From positions 62,001-126,000 of the forward strand of contig CAVUYB010000010.1 in the NCBI GenBank assembly GCA_963745595.1: a stretch of 64,000 bases of DNA. Reading direction: 5' to 3'. Shown piece by piece: positions 1-7,427 of this stretch. The first letter of the stretch is position 1. Each line of letters starts with the position of its first letter. The notes beneath the pieces are model-generated. The model was not told where the DNA came from. It saw only the letters and a program-made list of their open reading frames with translations, and did not search any database. This DNA is from DASZUK01 sp963745595 (GTDB lineage: Bacteria; Actinomycetota; Acidimicrobiia; Acidimicrobiales; RAAP-2). The position numbers were made by a program, and so were the translations under genes.

Positions 1-1
1 C

Positions 2-1084
2 GTCGGGATGTGGGACGTCAAGGGTGAGGACCCGGCGGCCGGCAACGACTTCCAGAACGGCCTCCAGCTGGCCTTGAAGAAGATCAACGGGTCCGGCGGG
101 GTCTGTGGCCAGAAGGTCCAGTTCCAACGGGTGCCCATGTCCGGCGTCACACCGGCCCAGGCGGCGGCGGCGTTCAAGCAGGTCCAGGAGGCCAACCCCG
201 ACATCGCCATCGGTGCCGGCGGTGACACCCAGTCCATCGGCAAGCTCATCGCCACAGCCGGCATCCCGGTCATCTCCCCTGACATGAACCTCAACGCCGA
301 CTACGGCGGGTCCGTCGGCAGCAAGTGGCTGTACCTGATCTCCAGCACACAGTCGTACCGGTGGAAGAACGCCACGAAGTTCCTCGTGCGGACATTGGGC
401 AAGAAGAAGGTCGGCATCATGGCCTACACGACCCAGTTCGGCACGGTCGCGGCGAAAGCCGTCACACAGCAGCTCAATTCGATGGGCCTGAAGCCGTGTG
501 CCAAGGCGACAATCGCCACATACACACCGACGACACTGACCCAACAGGTCCTGGCCATGAAGACATGCAATGCCATCGTCGACGCCGCCTACCCGAACGT
601 CAACGCGCTGGAGCTCCGTCAGGCCCTGCAGAACGGCATCACCGTGCCGACGATGAACGACGGTGGGCTCACGATCGCCGAGACCGAGAAGCTGGTCACC
701 GGGTCAGCGATTGCCAACTCGTACTCCAACGCCGACTGCAACACCCTCGGGACAACAAAGCCGATGACGAACTACCGCACGGCGTACGAGGCGGCGTACG
801 GCGGCACAGTGCCGAACTACCTCTCCGCCATCACGTACGACGCCACCCTCATGGCCGCGGCGGCAGCCAAGAAGGCCGGCACGTTCAACAAGACAGCTAT
901 CGACAAGGCCATCGGCTCGATCGACTTCACCGGCGGGATCTGCCAGAAGAACTACCAGTCCGACGGCCGGCACACCCTGGTGCACACCAACGAGATCTTG
1001 AAGTTCAAGACCGATGGAACGTGGACCAAGGTGGCGACCTTCACGATCCCCATGCAGGCCAAGCTCACGACATCGTCGACATAA
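2..1084 (+). CDS. Branched-chain-type ABC substrate-binding protein (5'-truncated by window edge)
   Basis: This is the C-terminal part of a periplasmic-binding-protein-like, LivJ-type solute receptor; the signal peptide and first beta strand lie outside the window. It reads from base 2 to TAA and includes GEDPAAGNDFQNG and the FLVRTLGKKKVG segment. By hand alignment it is about 87% identical over 358 residues to the complete SBP at 21130-22362, and the 3' flank including the hairpin is also conserved. It therefore looks like a duplicated receptor of the livHMGF transporter at 13.7-17.2 kb. The ligand is unknown; the family binds amino acids, amides and aromatic acids. Substitutions cluster in the middle and C-terminal lobe, as would fit altered ligand preference. 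Confidence 0.9.
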   Translation, partial: VGMWDVKGEDPAAGNDFQNGLQLALKKINGSGGVCGQKVQFQRVPMSGVTPAQAAAAFKQVQEANPDIAIGAGGDTQSIGKLIATAGIPVISPDMNLNADYGGSVGSKWLYLISSTQSYRWKNATKFLVRTLGKKKVGIMAYTTQFGTVAAKAVTQQLNSMGLKPCAKATIATYTPTTLTQQVLAMKTCNAIVDAAYPNVNALELRQALQNGITVPTMNDGGLTIAETEKLVTGSAIANSYSNADCNTLGTTKPMTNYRTAYEAAYGGTVPNYLSAITYDATLMAAAAAKKAGTFNKTAIDKAIGSIDFTGGICQKNYQSDGRHTLVHTNEILKFKTDGTWTKVATFTIPMQAKLTTSST

Positions 1085-1126
1085 CGAGGTTCGAACAGTC
1101 GCTTCCTTCGGGAGACGACCGTGAGC

Positions 1127-1167
1127 CCGGCGCCGTCATGATCGTTCAGCGATCATGACGGCGCCGG
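1127..1167 (+). terminator. Strong hairpin terminator after the truncated SBP gene
   Basis: An 18-bp perfect stem (left arm begins CCGGCGCCGTCATG) closes a TTCAG loop 43 nt after the SBP stop. No long U-tract follows, as is common in actinobacterial terminators. An almost identical hairpin follows the paralogous gene at 22406-22446. The converging gene at 1189 suggests it may act in both directions. Confidence 0.75.
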
Positions 1168-1188
1168 TCCCGCGTCTGCCCGCCGCAA

Positions 1189-2874
1189 TCAACCGGAGCC
1201 GGCGAGGGGCCGCAGCACCCGACCCGGGCCGTGGTCGGCCTCGACGACCGCCCCGTCGCGGCGAATGGCCACACCGTTGACGAGAACGTGCCGAAGCCCC
1301 GTCGGCTGGTCGGCGACGAGTCGCTCCCCTTCGGCCGGCAGATCCCGCACCCGACGGAACGGACCTGGTCCAATAGTGTCCGGATCGAAGACCACCACGT
1401 CACCGATGCTGCCGGGCCGAACCGCCCCCCGCTCGCCGAAGCCGTAGAGAGCCGCCGGCTCGCCCGTCAGCTTGTGAACCGCCTGGGGCAACGACAGGGC
1501 CCCCCGGTCCCGCACCCAGCCACCCAGTAGATCGGTCGGCATCACCGCGTCGCACAGCTGGTCGGGGTGCGCCCCGGAGTCGGCCAGACCGAGAACCGCT
1601 CCCTCGAGCCGCAGCAGATCGGCCACCTGCTCGGGGTCGTCGTTCATAATGACGACCCCGAACCGCGTGGTCAGCCCATCCTCGAGCGAGAGATCGAGCA
1701 TGGCGTCGAGTCCGCCGACTCTTCGCTGGGCAGCCACGTCGGCCACGGTCCGTCCCTCGAGCTCCGGGTGCGCCGCCGACTCGGCGATCGACCAGTGGGT
1801 CCACCGGACGGGGAGCACCGATCCCGCCAATTGCTCGGCGGCGCGCGCCCGCCAACCCGCGTCCCGGTAGGCGACGCGGCGCTCGTCGTCGGTCGCCCGG
1901 TCCAACTCGCGGATGGCGTCACACCGAAGAGCAAACGGCGACCTCATCGTCATCTGCGCCGCCAGCGGACGACACGTCACCTGGGGGTGGACGTCCGAAC
2001 CGCGGGCCATGCCGTCCCGGTGGAGGGCAACCAGACGCTCGTGCGAGCCGTCGATGGAGCCGAGGATCGCCGTCCACGTGAACGGCCGGCCGACGCGGGG
2101 CTGCAGGTCGTAGAGCGCTTCGTGGGTGACGTTCGGCCCGGGAACGAAGGCACCGACGCCGACGTCCAGCTCCGACAGGGCCGCCAACATGGCCGCCACC
2201 TCCCCCATCGTCGCGTGCTTGGTCGGACTGGGCCGACCGGTGGGCGCGCCGCTGGTGGAGAACCCGACGGCGCCAGCGAGCAGTGCCTCGTGGACCAAGG
2301 CTCGCATCTGCGCGATTTCGACCTCGGTGGCCGCCCGCTCGTAGGCCTCAGCCCCGAGCACGGCAATACGGACAGCCGAATGGCCGACGTAGGCCCCGAC
2401 GTTCAGCGTCGGGTGACGCGCCTCGATGGCCGAGAGGTAGTCGGCGAAGGAGCCGAACTCCCACGAGACCCCCGCCTGGAGGGTTTCCAGCGACATGTCC
2501 TCCAGATCGTGCAGCATGCCGAGCAGCAGATCGTGGTGTTGCGGACTGGCCGGGGCGATCGCGAACCCGCAATTGCCGGTGATGACGGTCGTGACCCCCT
2601 GCCAACAGGACGACGAAAGGGACGCGTCCCACAGCAGCTGGGCGTCGTAGTGGGTGTGGATGTCGATGAACCCGGGGCAGACGATGCACCCCGAAGCATC
2701 CAACTCGAGGATGTCGCCCAGACCATCGACGGCGTCCTTGGCCCTCGGGCCGACGCCGACGATCCGGTCGCCGACCAACGCCACGTCGGCCGGCACCCCG
2801 GGTGCACCGGTCCCGTCCACCACCGTCCCACCACGGATCACCGAGCCGGCCGGCGAACCGGTTCTTTGTCCCAT
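1189..2874 (-). CDS. N-acyl-D-amino-acid deacylase family amidohydrolase
   Basis: A 561-residue metal-dependent amidohydrolase of the D-aminoacylase type. The N-terminus has a small beta-sandwich segment, then the metal motif in FIDIHTHYDAQ (about residues 73-83), the family motif GNCGFAIAP, a C-terminal DSGAHPDQ carrying the catalytic Asp, and the typical end GERGAVRPGSIGDVVVFDPD. Length is normal for the family, which hydrolyses N-acyl-D-amino acids or related cyclic amides. ATG at 2874 is preceded by GGAGGGG. It is divergent from the phosphotriesterase-like gene at 3019, with which it shares a 144-bp promoter region. Substrate is unproven. Confidence 0.85.
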   Translation of the reverse strand: MGQRTGSPAGSVIRGGTVVDGTGAPGVPADVALVGDRIVGVGPRAKDAVDGLGDILELDASGCIVCPGFIDIHTHYDAQLLWDASLSSSCWQGVTTVITGNCGFAIAPASPQHHDLLLGMLHDLEDMSLETLQAGVSWEFGSFADYLSAIEARHPTLNVGAYVGHSAVRIAVLGAEAYERAATEVEIAQMRALVHEALLAGAVGFSTSGAPTGRPSPTKHATMGEVAAMLAALSELDVGVGAFVPGPNVTHEALYDLQPRVGRPFTWTAILGSIDGSHERLVALHRDGMARGSDVHPQVTCRPLAAQMTMRSPFALRCDAIRELDRATDDERRVAYRDAGWRARAAEQLAGSVLPVRWTHWSIAESAAHPELEGRTVADVAAQRRVGGLDAMLDLSLEDGLTTRFGVVIMNDDPEQVADLLRLEGAVLGLADSGAHPDQLCDAVMPTDLLGGWVRDRGALSLPQAVHKLTGEPAALYGFGERGAVRPGSIGDVVVFDPDTIGPGPFRRVRDLPAEGERLVADQPTGLRHVLVNGVAIRRDGAVVEADHGPGRVLRPLAGSG

Positions 2875-2938
2875 CGTCGAGAATCCCCTCCACCTGGGGT
2901 GGGCCGACCAATGACGTCGTCGGCTTCCTCAGCTAAGT

Positions 2939-2951
2939 GACTGATTGATAC
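2939..2951. promoter_or_regulatory. Putative operator (GACTGATTGATAC) in divergent promoter
   Basis: The stretch GACTGATTGATAC lies 68 nt upstream of the GTG at 3019. Its core AATCAGTC/GACTGATT recurs upstream of the cupin-liv operon (17.8 kb) and the MaoC-like gene (55.9 kb). It is probably a binding site for a shared TetR/GntR-type regulator; this is inference from recurrence only. Confidence 0.35.
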
Positions 2952-3018
2952 GCTACTTTGAGGGCAAGAGGCGATCAAGACCTCTTTGGGGGAGCACGGT
3001 GACGAAGGAGGGGCAGTC

Positions 3019-4008
3019 GTGAGCGACGAGGCAATGGTGGAGACGGCTCGGGGCCCGATCCCGGTATCGGCGATGGGGACGACGCTCATGCACGAGCACG
3101 TGTTCATCACGAGCCCCGAGATCATGCAGAACTGGCCTGATTATCCCGAGGGCTTCGAGGACGAGGTCCGGATCGCCGACGCCATCGAACAGCTGACGCT
3201 GGCCCAGAACAGCGGGGTCCAGACGATCGTCGACTGCACGGTCATCGGCGCCGGCCGCTACGTCCCACGCATCCAAAAGGTGGCCGAAGGGGTCGACGTG
3301 AACATCATCGTCGCCACCGGCGTCTACACCTACAACGACGTCCCGCAGTACTTCTACTTTCGGGGTCCCGGCACCATGCTGGGCGGCGACGAGATGATGA
3401 CCGGCTTCTTCGTCCAGGACATCGTCGAAGGTGTCGGTCGCACCGGCGTGAAGGCCGCCATCCTCAAGTGCGCAACCGACGAGCCTGGCCTCACGCCCGG
3501 CGTCGAACGGGTGCTCCGAGCCGTGGCCGTGGCCCATCGAGAGACCGGGGTCCCCATCACCACCCACACCCATGCCGGACTGCGGCGGGGGCTCGAGCAG
3601 CAGCGGGTGTTCGAGGAGGAGGGCGTCGACCTCTCCCGCGTGGTGATCGGCCACTCCGGCGACACCAGCGACGTGCACTACCTCGAGGAGCTGGCGGCCA
3701 ACGGCTCCTATCTCGGGATGGACCGCTTCGGCATCGAGGGGGTGACCTTCGACGAGCGGGTCGGTATCGTCGCCACCATGTGCGAGCGGGGCCACGCCGA
3801 CCAGATGGTCCTGTCCCACGACACCAGCTGTTTCTCCGACCTCATCGATTTCGCCCAGGTGCGAGTGAACAACCCCAACTGGCGGTTCGACCACATCACC
3901 CAGGACGTGCTGCCGGCCCTCCGGGCGCGAGGCGTCACCGAGGAACAGATCACCACCATGCTGGTCGACAATCCGAAGAAGATCTTCTCGCGCCAGGGCC
4001 GGTACTGA
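3019..4008 (+). CDS. Phosphotriesterase-family metal hydrolase
   Basis: A 329-residue TIM-barrel amidohydrolase of the phosphotriesterase (PTE) family. Visible binuclear-metal ligands are H25-x-H27 in LMHEHVFI, a bridging Lys near residue 150 (AILKCATDEPG), His residues in THTHAG and IGHSGD, and the Asp of LSHDTS. Such proteins are usually lactonases or ester hydrolases rather than true phosphotriesterases. I chose GTG 3019 because AAGGAGGG precedes it; an upstream in-frame TTG at 2986 lacks this. The stop overlaps the ATG of the thiolase-like gene (ATGA), so the two are probably translationally coupled and act in one pathway, perhaps opening a lactone before thiolytic or aldol cleavage. Confidence 0.88.
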   Translation: MSDEAMVETARGPIPVSAMGTTLMHEHVFITSPEIMQNWPDYPEGFEDEVRIADAIEQLTLAQNSGVQTIVDCTVIGAGRYVPRIQKVAEGVDVNIIVATGVYTYNDVPQYFYFRGPGTMLGGDEMMTGFFVQDIVEGVGRTGVKAAILKCATDEPGLTPGVERVLRAVAVAHRETGVPITTHTHAGLRRGLEQQRVFEEEGVDLSRVVIGHSGDTSDVHYLEELAANGSYLGMDRFGIEGVTFDERVGIVATMCERGHADQMVLSHDTSCFSDLIDFAQVRVNNPNWRFDHITQDVLPALRARGVTEEQITTMLVDNPKKIFSRQGRY

Positions 4009-5174
4009 TGAGCTCGGACGTCTCCGGTCGCTACAGCCTGGTCGGGCTCGGCCTGTCCGAGCAGGGCCGCAACCTCGGCATCGCGCCGCGAGAGCTCCGG
4101 CGGGTGGCGCTCGAGGCCGCGCTGGCCGATGCCGGGCTCGCCCCAAAGGACGTCGACGGGGTCATCGGGTCGTCCAGCGACATGTTCGAGGACATCCGCT
4201 ACCTCGGTCTGGCGCCCACGTTCGCCTACACGATGCAGACCGGTGGGGCGACGCCGGCCTGGTCGATCATCAACGCCATGGGGGCCATCGCCACCGGTCA
4301 GGCCGACGTGGTCGCCTGCATCTACGGCGCCGCGCCCACCGGCGGCTACCTGCGCCGAGCCGACGGCAGCGTCGGCGGCTACGGCAACTTCGGCTTCGGT
4401 TACGGCTCCTTGTACGGCCTCATCGGCGCGCCCGGGGCCCATGCCCTCCACGCCCGCCGTCATATGGACCGGTACGGCACCACCTCTCGGCACTTCGGCG
4501 CAGTGGCCGTCGACCTGCGGGCCAACGCCGCCGTCCGGCCCGGCACGATCGGCTACGGCCAGCCGATCACCATCGACGACCACCAGGCGTCCCGGCCGAT
4601 CGTCGACCCGCTGCGGTTGCTCGACTGCTGCCGGGATACCGACGGCGGCGTCGCCGTCCTCGTCTGTTCGACCGACCGGGCCCGTGACCTGCCGGGCCGG
4701 CACGTCACGGTGCTCGGGGCCGGCACCGGTCACCAGATCCGCAACTGGTGGACCGGCGAGATGTACGACCTGCACGACGATATTGCTCCAGCGGCGGCAA
4801 AAGCTTTCGGGCAGGCCGGGCTGGAGCTCTCCGACGTTGACGTCGCCGAGCTCTACGACCCGTTCACGTTCTCGGTCATCATGCAGCTCGAGGCCTACGG
4901 GTTCTGCGGCCCCGGCGAAGGCGGCCCGTTCGTCGAGGCCGGCGGTATCCGCGGCGGCGGGACCGTCCCCACCAATACCGGCGGCGGCCAGCTCTCCGGC
5001 TTCTATTGCACCGGGTTCACGCCCATCGTCGAGGGCATCCGCCAGCTGCGGGGCGACGGTGGCGCCACCCAGGTCGACGGAGCGGAGGTGGCCCTGGTCA
5101 GTGGCCACGGTGGCCACGGTGGCGTCCAGGGCAGCTCCACCCACGTCACCCTCCTGCTCGGAGCTGGCCAGTGA
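4008..5174 (+). CDS. Thiolase-like / SCP-x (Ltp2-like) protein, DUF35 partner
   Basis: A 388-residue thiolase-superfamily protein of the lipid-transfer/SCP-x branch. The usual nucleophilic Cys region is replaced by a TPAWSIINAMG stretch without Cys. The C-terminal half carries the LYDPFTFS and PTNTGGGQLSGFYC motifs typical of proteins that pair with a DUF35 OB-fold partner. Ltp2, which with the DUF35 part of ChsH2 performs retro-aldol cleavage of steroid side chains, has the same layout and uses Tyr residues; comparable Tyr positions occur here (YDPFT, GFYC). Aldolase rather than thiolase activity is therefore plausible, not shown. It overlaps the genes on both sides (ATGA, GTGA). Confidence 0.8.
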   Translation: MSSDVSGRYSLVGLGLSEQGRNLGIAPRELRRVALEAALADAGLAPKDVDGVIGSSSDMFEDIRYLGLAPTFAYTMQTGGATPAWSIINAMGAIATGQADVVACIYGAAPTGGYLRRADGSVGGYGNFGFGYGSLYGLIGAPGAHALHARRHMDRYGTTSRHFGAVAVDLRANAAVRPGTIGYGQPITIDDHQASRPIVDPLRLLDCCRDTDGGVAVLVCSTDRARDLPGRHVTVLGAGTGHQIRNWWTGEMYDLHDDIAPAAAKAFGQAGLELSDVDVAELYDPFTFSVIMQLEAYGFCGPGEGGPFVEAGGIRGGGTVPTNTGGGQLSGFYCTGFTPIVEGIRQLRGDGGATQVDGAEVALVSGHGGHGGVQGSSTHVTLLLGAGQ

Positions 5175-5584
5175 CCCCCCGCCGACCGCTGCCGGCCGAC
5201 GTGGCCCCGGACGACCTCGACCGCCCGTTCTGGGAAGGCGTCGAGCAGCACCGGTTCCTCGTCCACCGCTGCCGCACGTGCAGTCGCTCGTACTGGCCGG
5301 CGTCGAGCTGCGTCGACCACGGCGGCGCCAACATGGAGTGGACCGAGGCCAGCGGCCGAGGGCAGGTCCACACGTTCGTCGTCTACCGCCAAGCCGTCGA
5401 CCCGGCCTGGGCCGACCGGGTGCCGTACGTCGTGGCCGTCATCCGACTGGACGAGGGGCCGTTCTTCCACTCCGACCTGCCCGGCACCCCGGTGGACGAC
5501 GTCGCCATCGGCCAGCCGGTGCACGTCGAGTACGAGGACGTCGACGGCGGCACGATCCCCCACTTCGTCGTCGACGGTCGCTGA
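5171..5584 (+). CDS. Zn-ribbon OB-fold protein (DUF35)
   Basis: A 137-residue DUF35 protein. After an N-terminal helix (DRPFWEGVEQHRFLVHRC) comes a rubredoxin-like zinc ribbon with the first pair CRTC; the second knuckle is degenerate (SSCVDHGG). The OB-fold follows (GQVHTFVVYRQ, PYVVAVIRLDEGP). Such proteins bind acyl-CoA and are obligate partners of thiolase-like aldolases or thiolases. GTG 5171 overlaps the upstream TGA (GTGA) and gives the standard family N-terminus. Last gene of the phosphotriesterase/thiolase operon. Confidence 0.88.
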   Translation: MTPRRPLPADVAPDDLDRPFWEGVEQHRFLVHRCRTCSRSYWPASSCVDHGGANMEWTEASGRGQVHTFVVYRQAVDPAWADRVPYVVAVIRLDEGPFFHSDLPGTPVDDVAIGQPVHVEYEDVDGGTIPHFVVDGR

Positions 5585-5590
5585 CCCACC

Positions 5591-5626
5591 CTCAGGCCCA
5601 CCCCGAGGCCCATCTCCAGGCCGATC
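5591..5626 (+). repeat. Imperfect 12-nt tandem repeat just after a stop codon
   Basis: Three adjacent 12-mers (ctcaggcccacc, ccgaggcccatc, tccaggccgatc) begin 7 nt after the DUF35 stop, in the 100-bp gap between converging genes. Similar short repeats follow several other stop codons in this window. Confidence 0.7.
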
Positions 5627-5684
5627 AGCCGCCGATCGACGGCCCCGGCGGCGCCCCGCCAGGGCGACAGCCCCGAGGGGCGGC

Positions 5685-7427
5685 TCAGCGGGCGGGCGTG
5701 CCGTCGACGATGGTCACGCCGTAGTCCCGGGACGCGCCGTCGGCGGTGACCCGCCCGTCGGCCAGGTCCCGGGCAACGTCCGCCACGTCCCGTTCGAGCG
5801 GGGGGCCCATCCCTCCGCCGCCCGACGTCTCGACAACCAGGGCATCGCCGGCTTCGAAGTAGACGGCCAAAGCCTTGTTGGGCAACTTGATCCGAGAGCC
5901 GTCGGCCTTGCGGTGGTAGTACCCCCCTGACCGGCCCGCCCCACCCCCGTCGCGCCCGGCGGGCGGGAAGGTGATCCGGTCGCCCCGGTACGTGGCCGAC
6001 GATGGCTCCAGCAGACGGAAGATCGTTCGAACGCCCAGGCCACCTCGCCACCGCCCCGGGCCGCCGGAGTCGGGGATGAACTCCTTGGCCTCGATCACGA
6101 ACGGCGTACGAGCCTCGATCGGCTCGATCTGGGGAATCGTGTTGCGACCCAACCCGAAGTGCATCGCCGAGGCATCGGCCCCGTCCTTGCCCACGTGGGC
6201 GCCGTGGCCGGCGTACTCGTACGACATGTGGATCCACGGCGACGGGCCGGCCGTGGCCTGCGACATGCTGAACGGGTGGAGGATGCCCGACACGGCCACC
6301 GACCGGCTGGGATCGGCGGCGCTCAAGGCCTGGACGATGGCGTCGATGGTGGCGGACATCACGAAGTTCCGCCCACCGCCGGCATGCGGCGGCGTGGGGT
6401 TGACGAGGCTCCCGTACGGCAGGACCAGCCGGATCGGCCGGAAGCAGCCCTCGTTCATCGGGATCGTCGGATCGGTGAAGCAGCGGACGCCGTACAGGGC
6501 GGCCGACGTCGTCTGCGAGTAACCACAGTTGATCGCCGCTTCGACCTGCGGGTCGGTGCCGGTGAAGTCGATCTCCAGCCCGTCGCCGTCGACCGTGAGG
6601 GCTACCCGGACCCGGATCGGGTGGTTCGGGTCCCGGCCGTCGTCGTCGATCACGTACTCCGACTCGTACCGTCCGTCGGGCAGCGCGGCAATGTCCGCTC
6701 GCATCCTGGCCTCGGTGTAGTCCAAATAGTCGGCGACCTCCGCCGCGAACGCGTCGGCACCGTGCTGTTCGACGATCCCCTCCAGCCGCCGGGCGGCGAC
6801 GTTGCAGCCGGCCACCAACGCCCGGACGTCGCCCAGCATGCTCTCCGGGGCCCGGCTGTTGAGGGCCAGGATCTTGGCCACCTCTTCCACCAGCCCGTCG
6901 TCGGTGGCGATCCGCACCGGTGGTAGTTGGATGCCCTCGCCGTAGATCTCGGAGGCACCCACCGCCACACCGCCGGCCGACTCGCCGCCGACGTCGGCGA
7001 CGTGGATGACGGTCCCGGCGAAGTACCGCGCCGTCCCGTCGACGAACACCGGCCGGACGACGACGATGTCGTTGGCGTGGATGCCGCCCCGGTAGACGTC
7101 GTTGGTGGCGTACACGTCACCGGGCTGCATCGACTCGGCCGGGTAGTCCTCGACGATCGATCGCAGCGAGCACCGGATGCTCGCCCCGTGGGCCAACGCG
7201 GTGGCATTCGACTGGGCGATCAGCTGACCCTCGGCATCGAGGATGGCCGCGGCGGCGTCGGCCCCCTCGACCACGAACGTCGAGTACGCGGCCTTGACGA
7301 CGACGATGCTCGCCTCCTCGGCGGCCACCGCCAGCGCGTTGCGGAGCAGCTCGCGCCCGGCCACCGCGGCCGCCGTCGCGGCCTTCGGCGCGGTGGCGGC
7401 CGACGGCGCCTTCACCGTGTCGGTCAT
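5685..7427 (-). CDS. hyuB: Hydantoinase B / oxoprolinase beta-type subunit
   Basis: A 580-residue HyuB-family protein. Visible family features are the N-terminal AAEEASIVVVKAAYSTFVVEG region, GDVYATNDVYRGGIHANDI, NPTPPHAGGGRNFVMS, and the glycine-rich end GPGRWRGGLGVRT. With HyuA it forms ATP-dependent hydantoinases, 5-oxoprolinases or acetone-carboxylase-like enzymes. ATG 7427 overlaps the hyuA stop (ATGA). The frame stays open antisense into hyuA, but the family N-terminus fits the ATG at 7427. It converges on the DUF35 gene. Substrate specificity cannot be told; a fused gamma-like zinc domain, present in the second HyuB of this window, is absent here. Confidence 0.87.
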   Translation of the reverse strand: MTDTVKAPSAATAPKAATAAAVAGRELLRNALAVAAEEASIVVVKAAYSTFVVEGADAAAAILDAEGQLIAQSNATALAHGASIRCSLRSIVEDYPAESMQPGDVYATNDVYRGGIHANDIVVVRPVFVDGTARYFAGTVIHVADVGGESAGGVAVGASEIYGEGIQLPPVRIATDDGLVEEVAKILALNSRAPESMLGDVRALVAGCNVAARRLEGIVEQHGADAFAAEVADYLDYTEARMRADIAALPDGRYESEYVIDDDGRDPNHPIRVRVALTVDGDGLEIDFTGTDPQVEAAINCGYSQTTSAALYGVRCFTDPTIPMNEGCFRPIRLVLPYGSLVNPTPPHAGGGRNFVMSATIDAIVQALSAADPSRSVAVSGILHPFSMSQATAGPSPWIHMSYEYAGHGAHVGKDGADASAMHFGLGRNTIPQIEPIEARTPFVIEAKEFIPDSGGPGRWRGGLGVRTIFRLLEPSSATYRGDRITFPPAGRDGGGAGRSGGYYHRKADGSRIKLPNKALAVYFEAGDALVVETSGGGGMGPPLERDVADVARDLADGRVTADGASRDYGVTIVDGTPAR

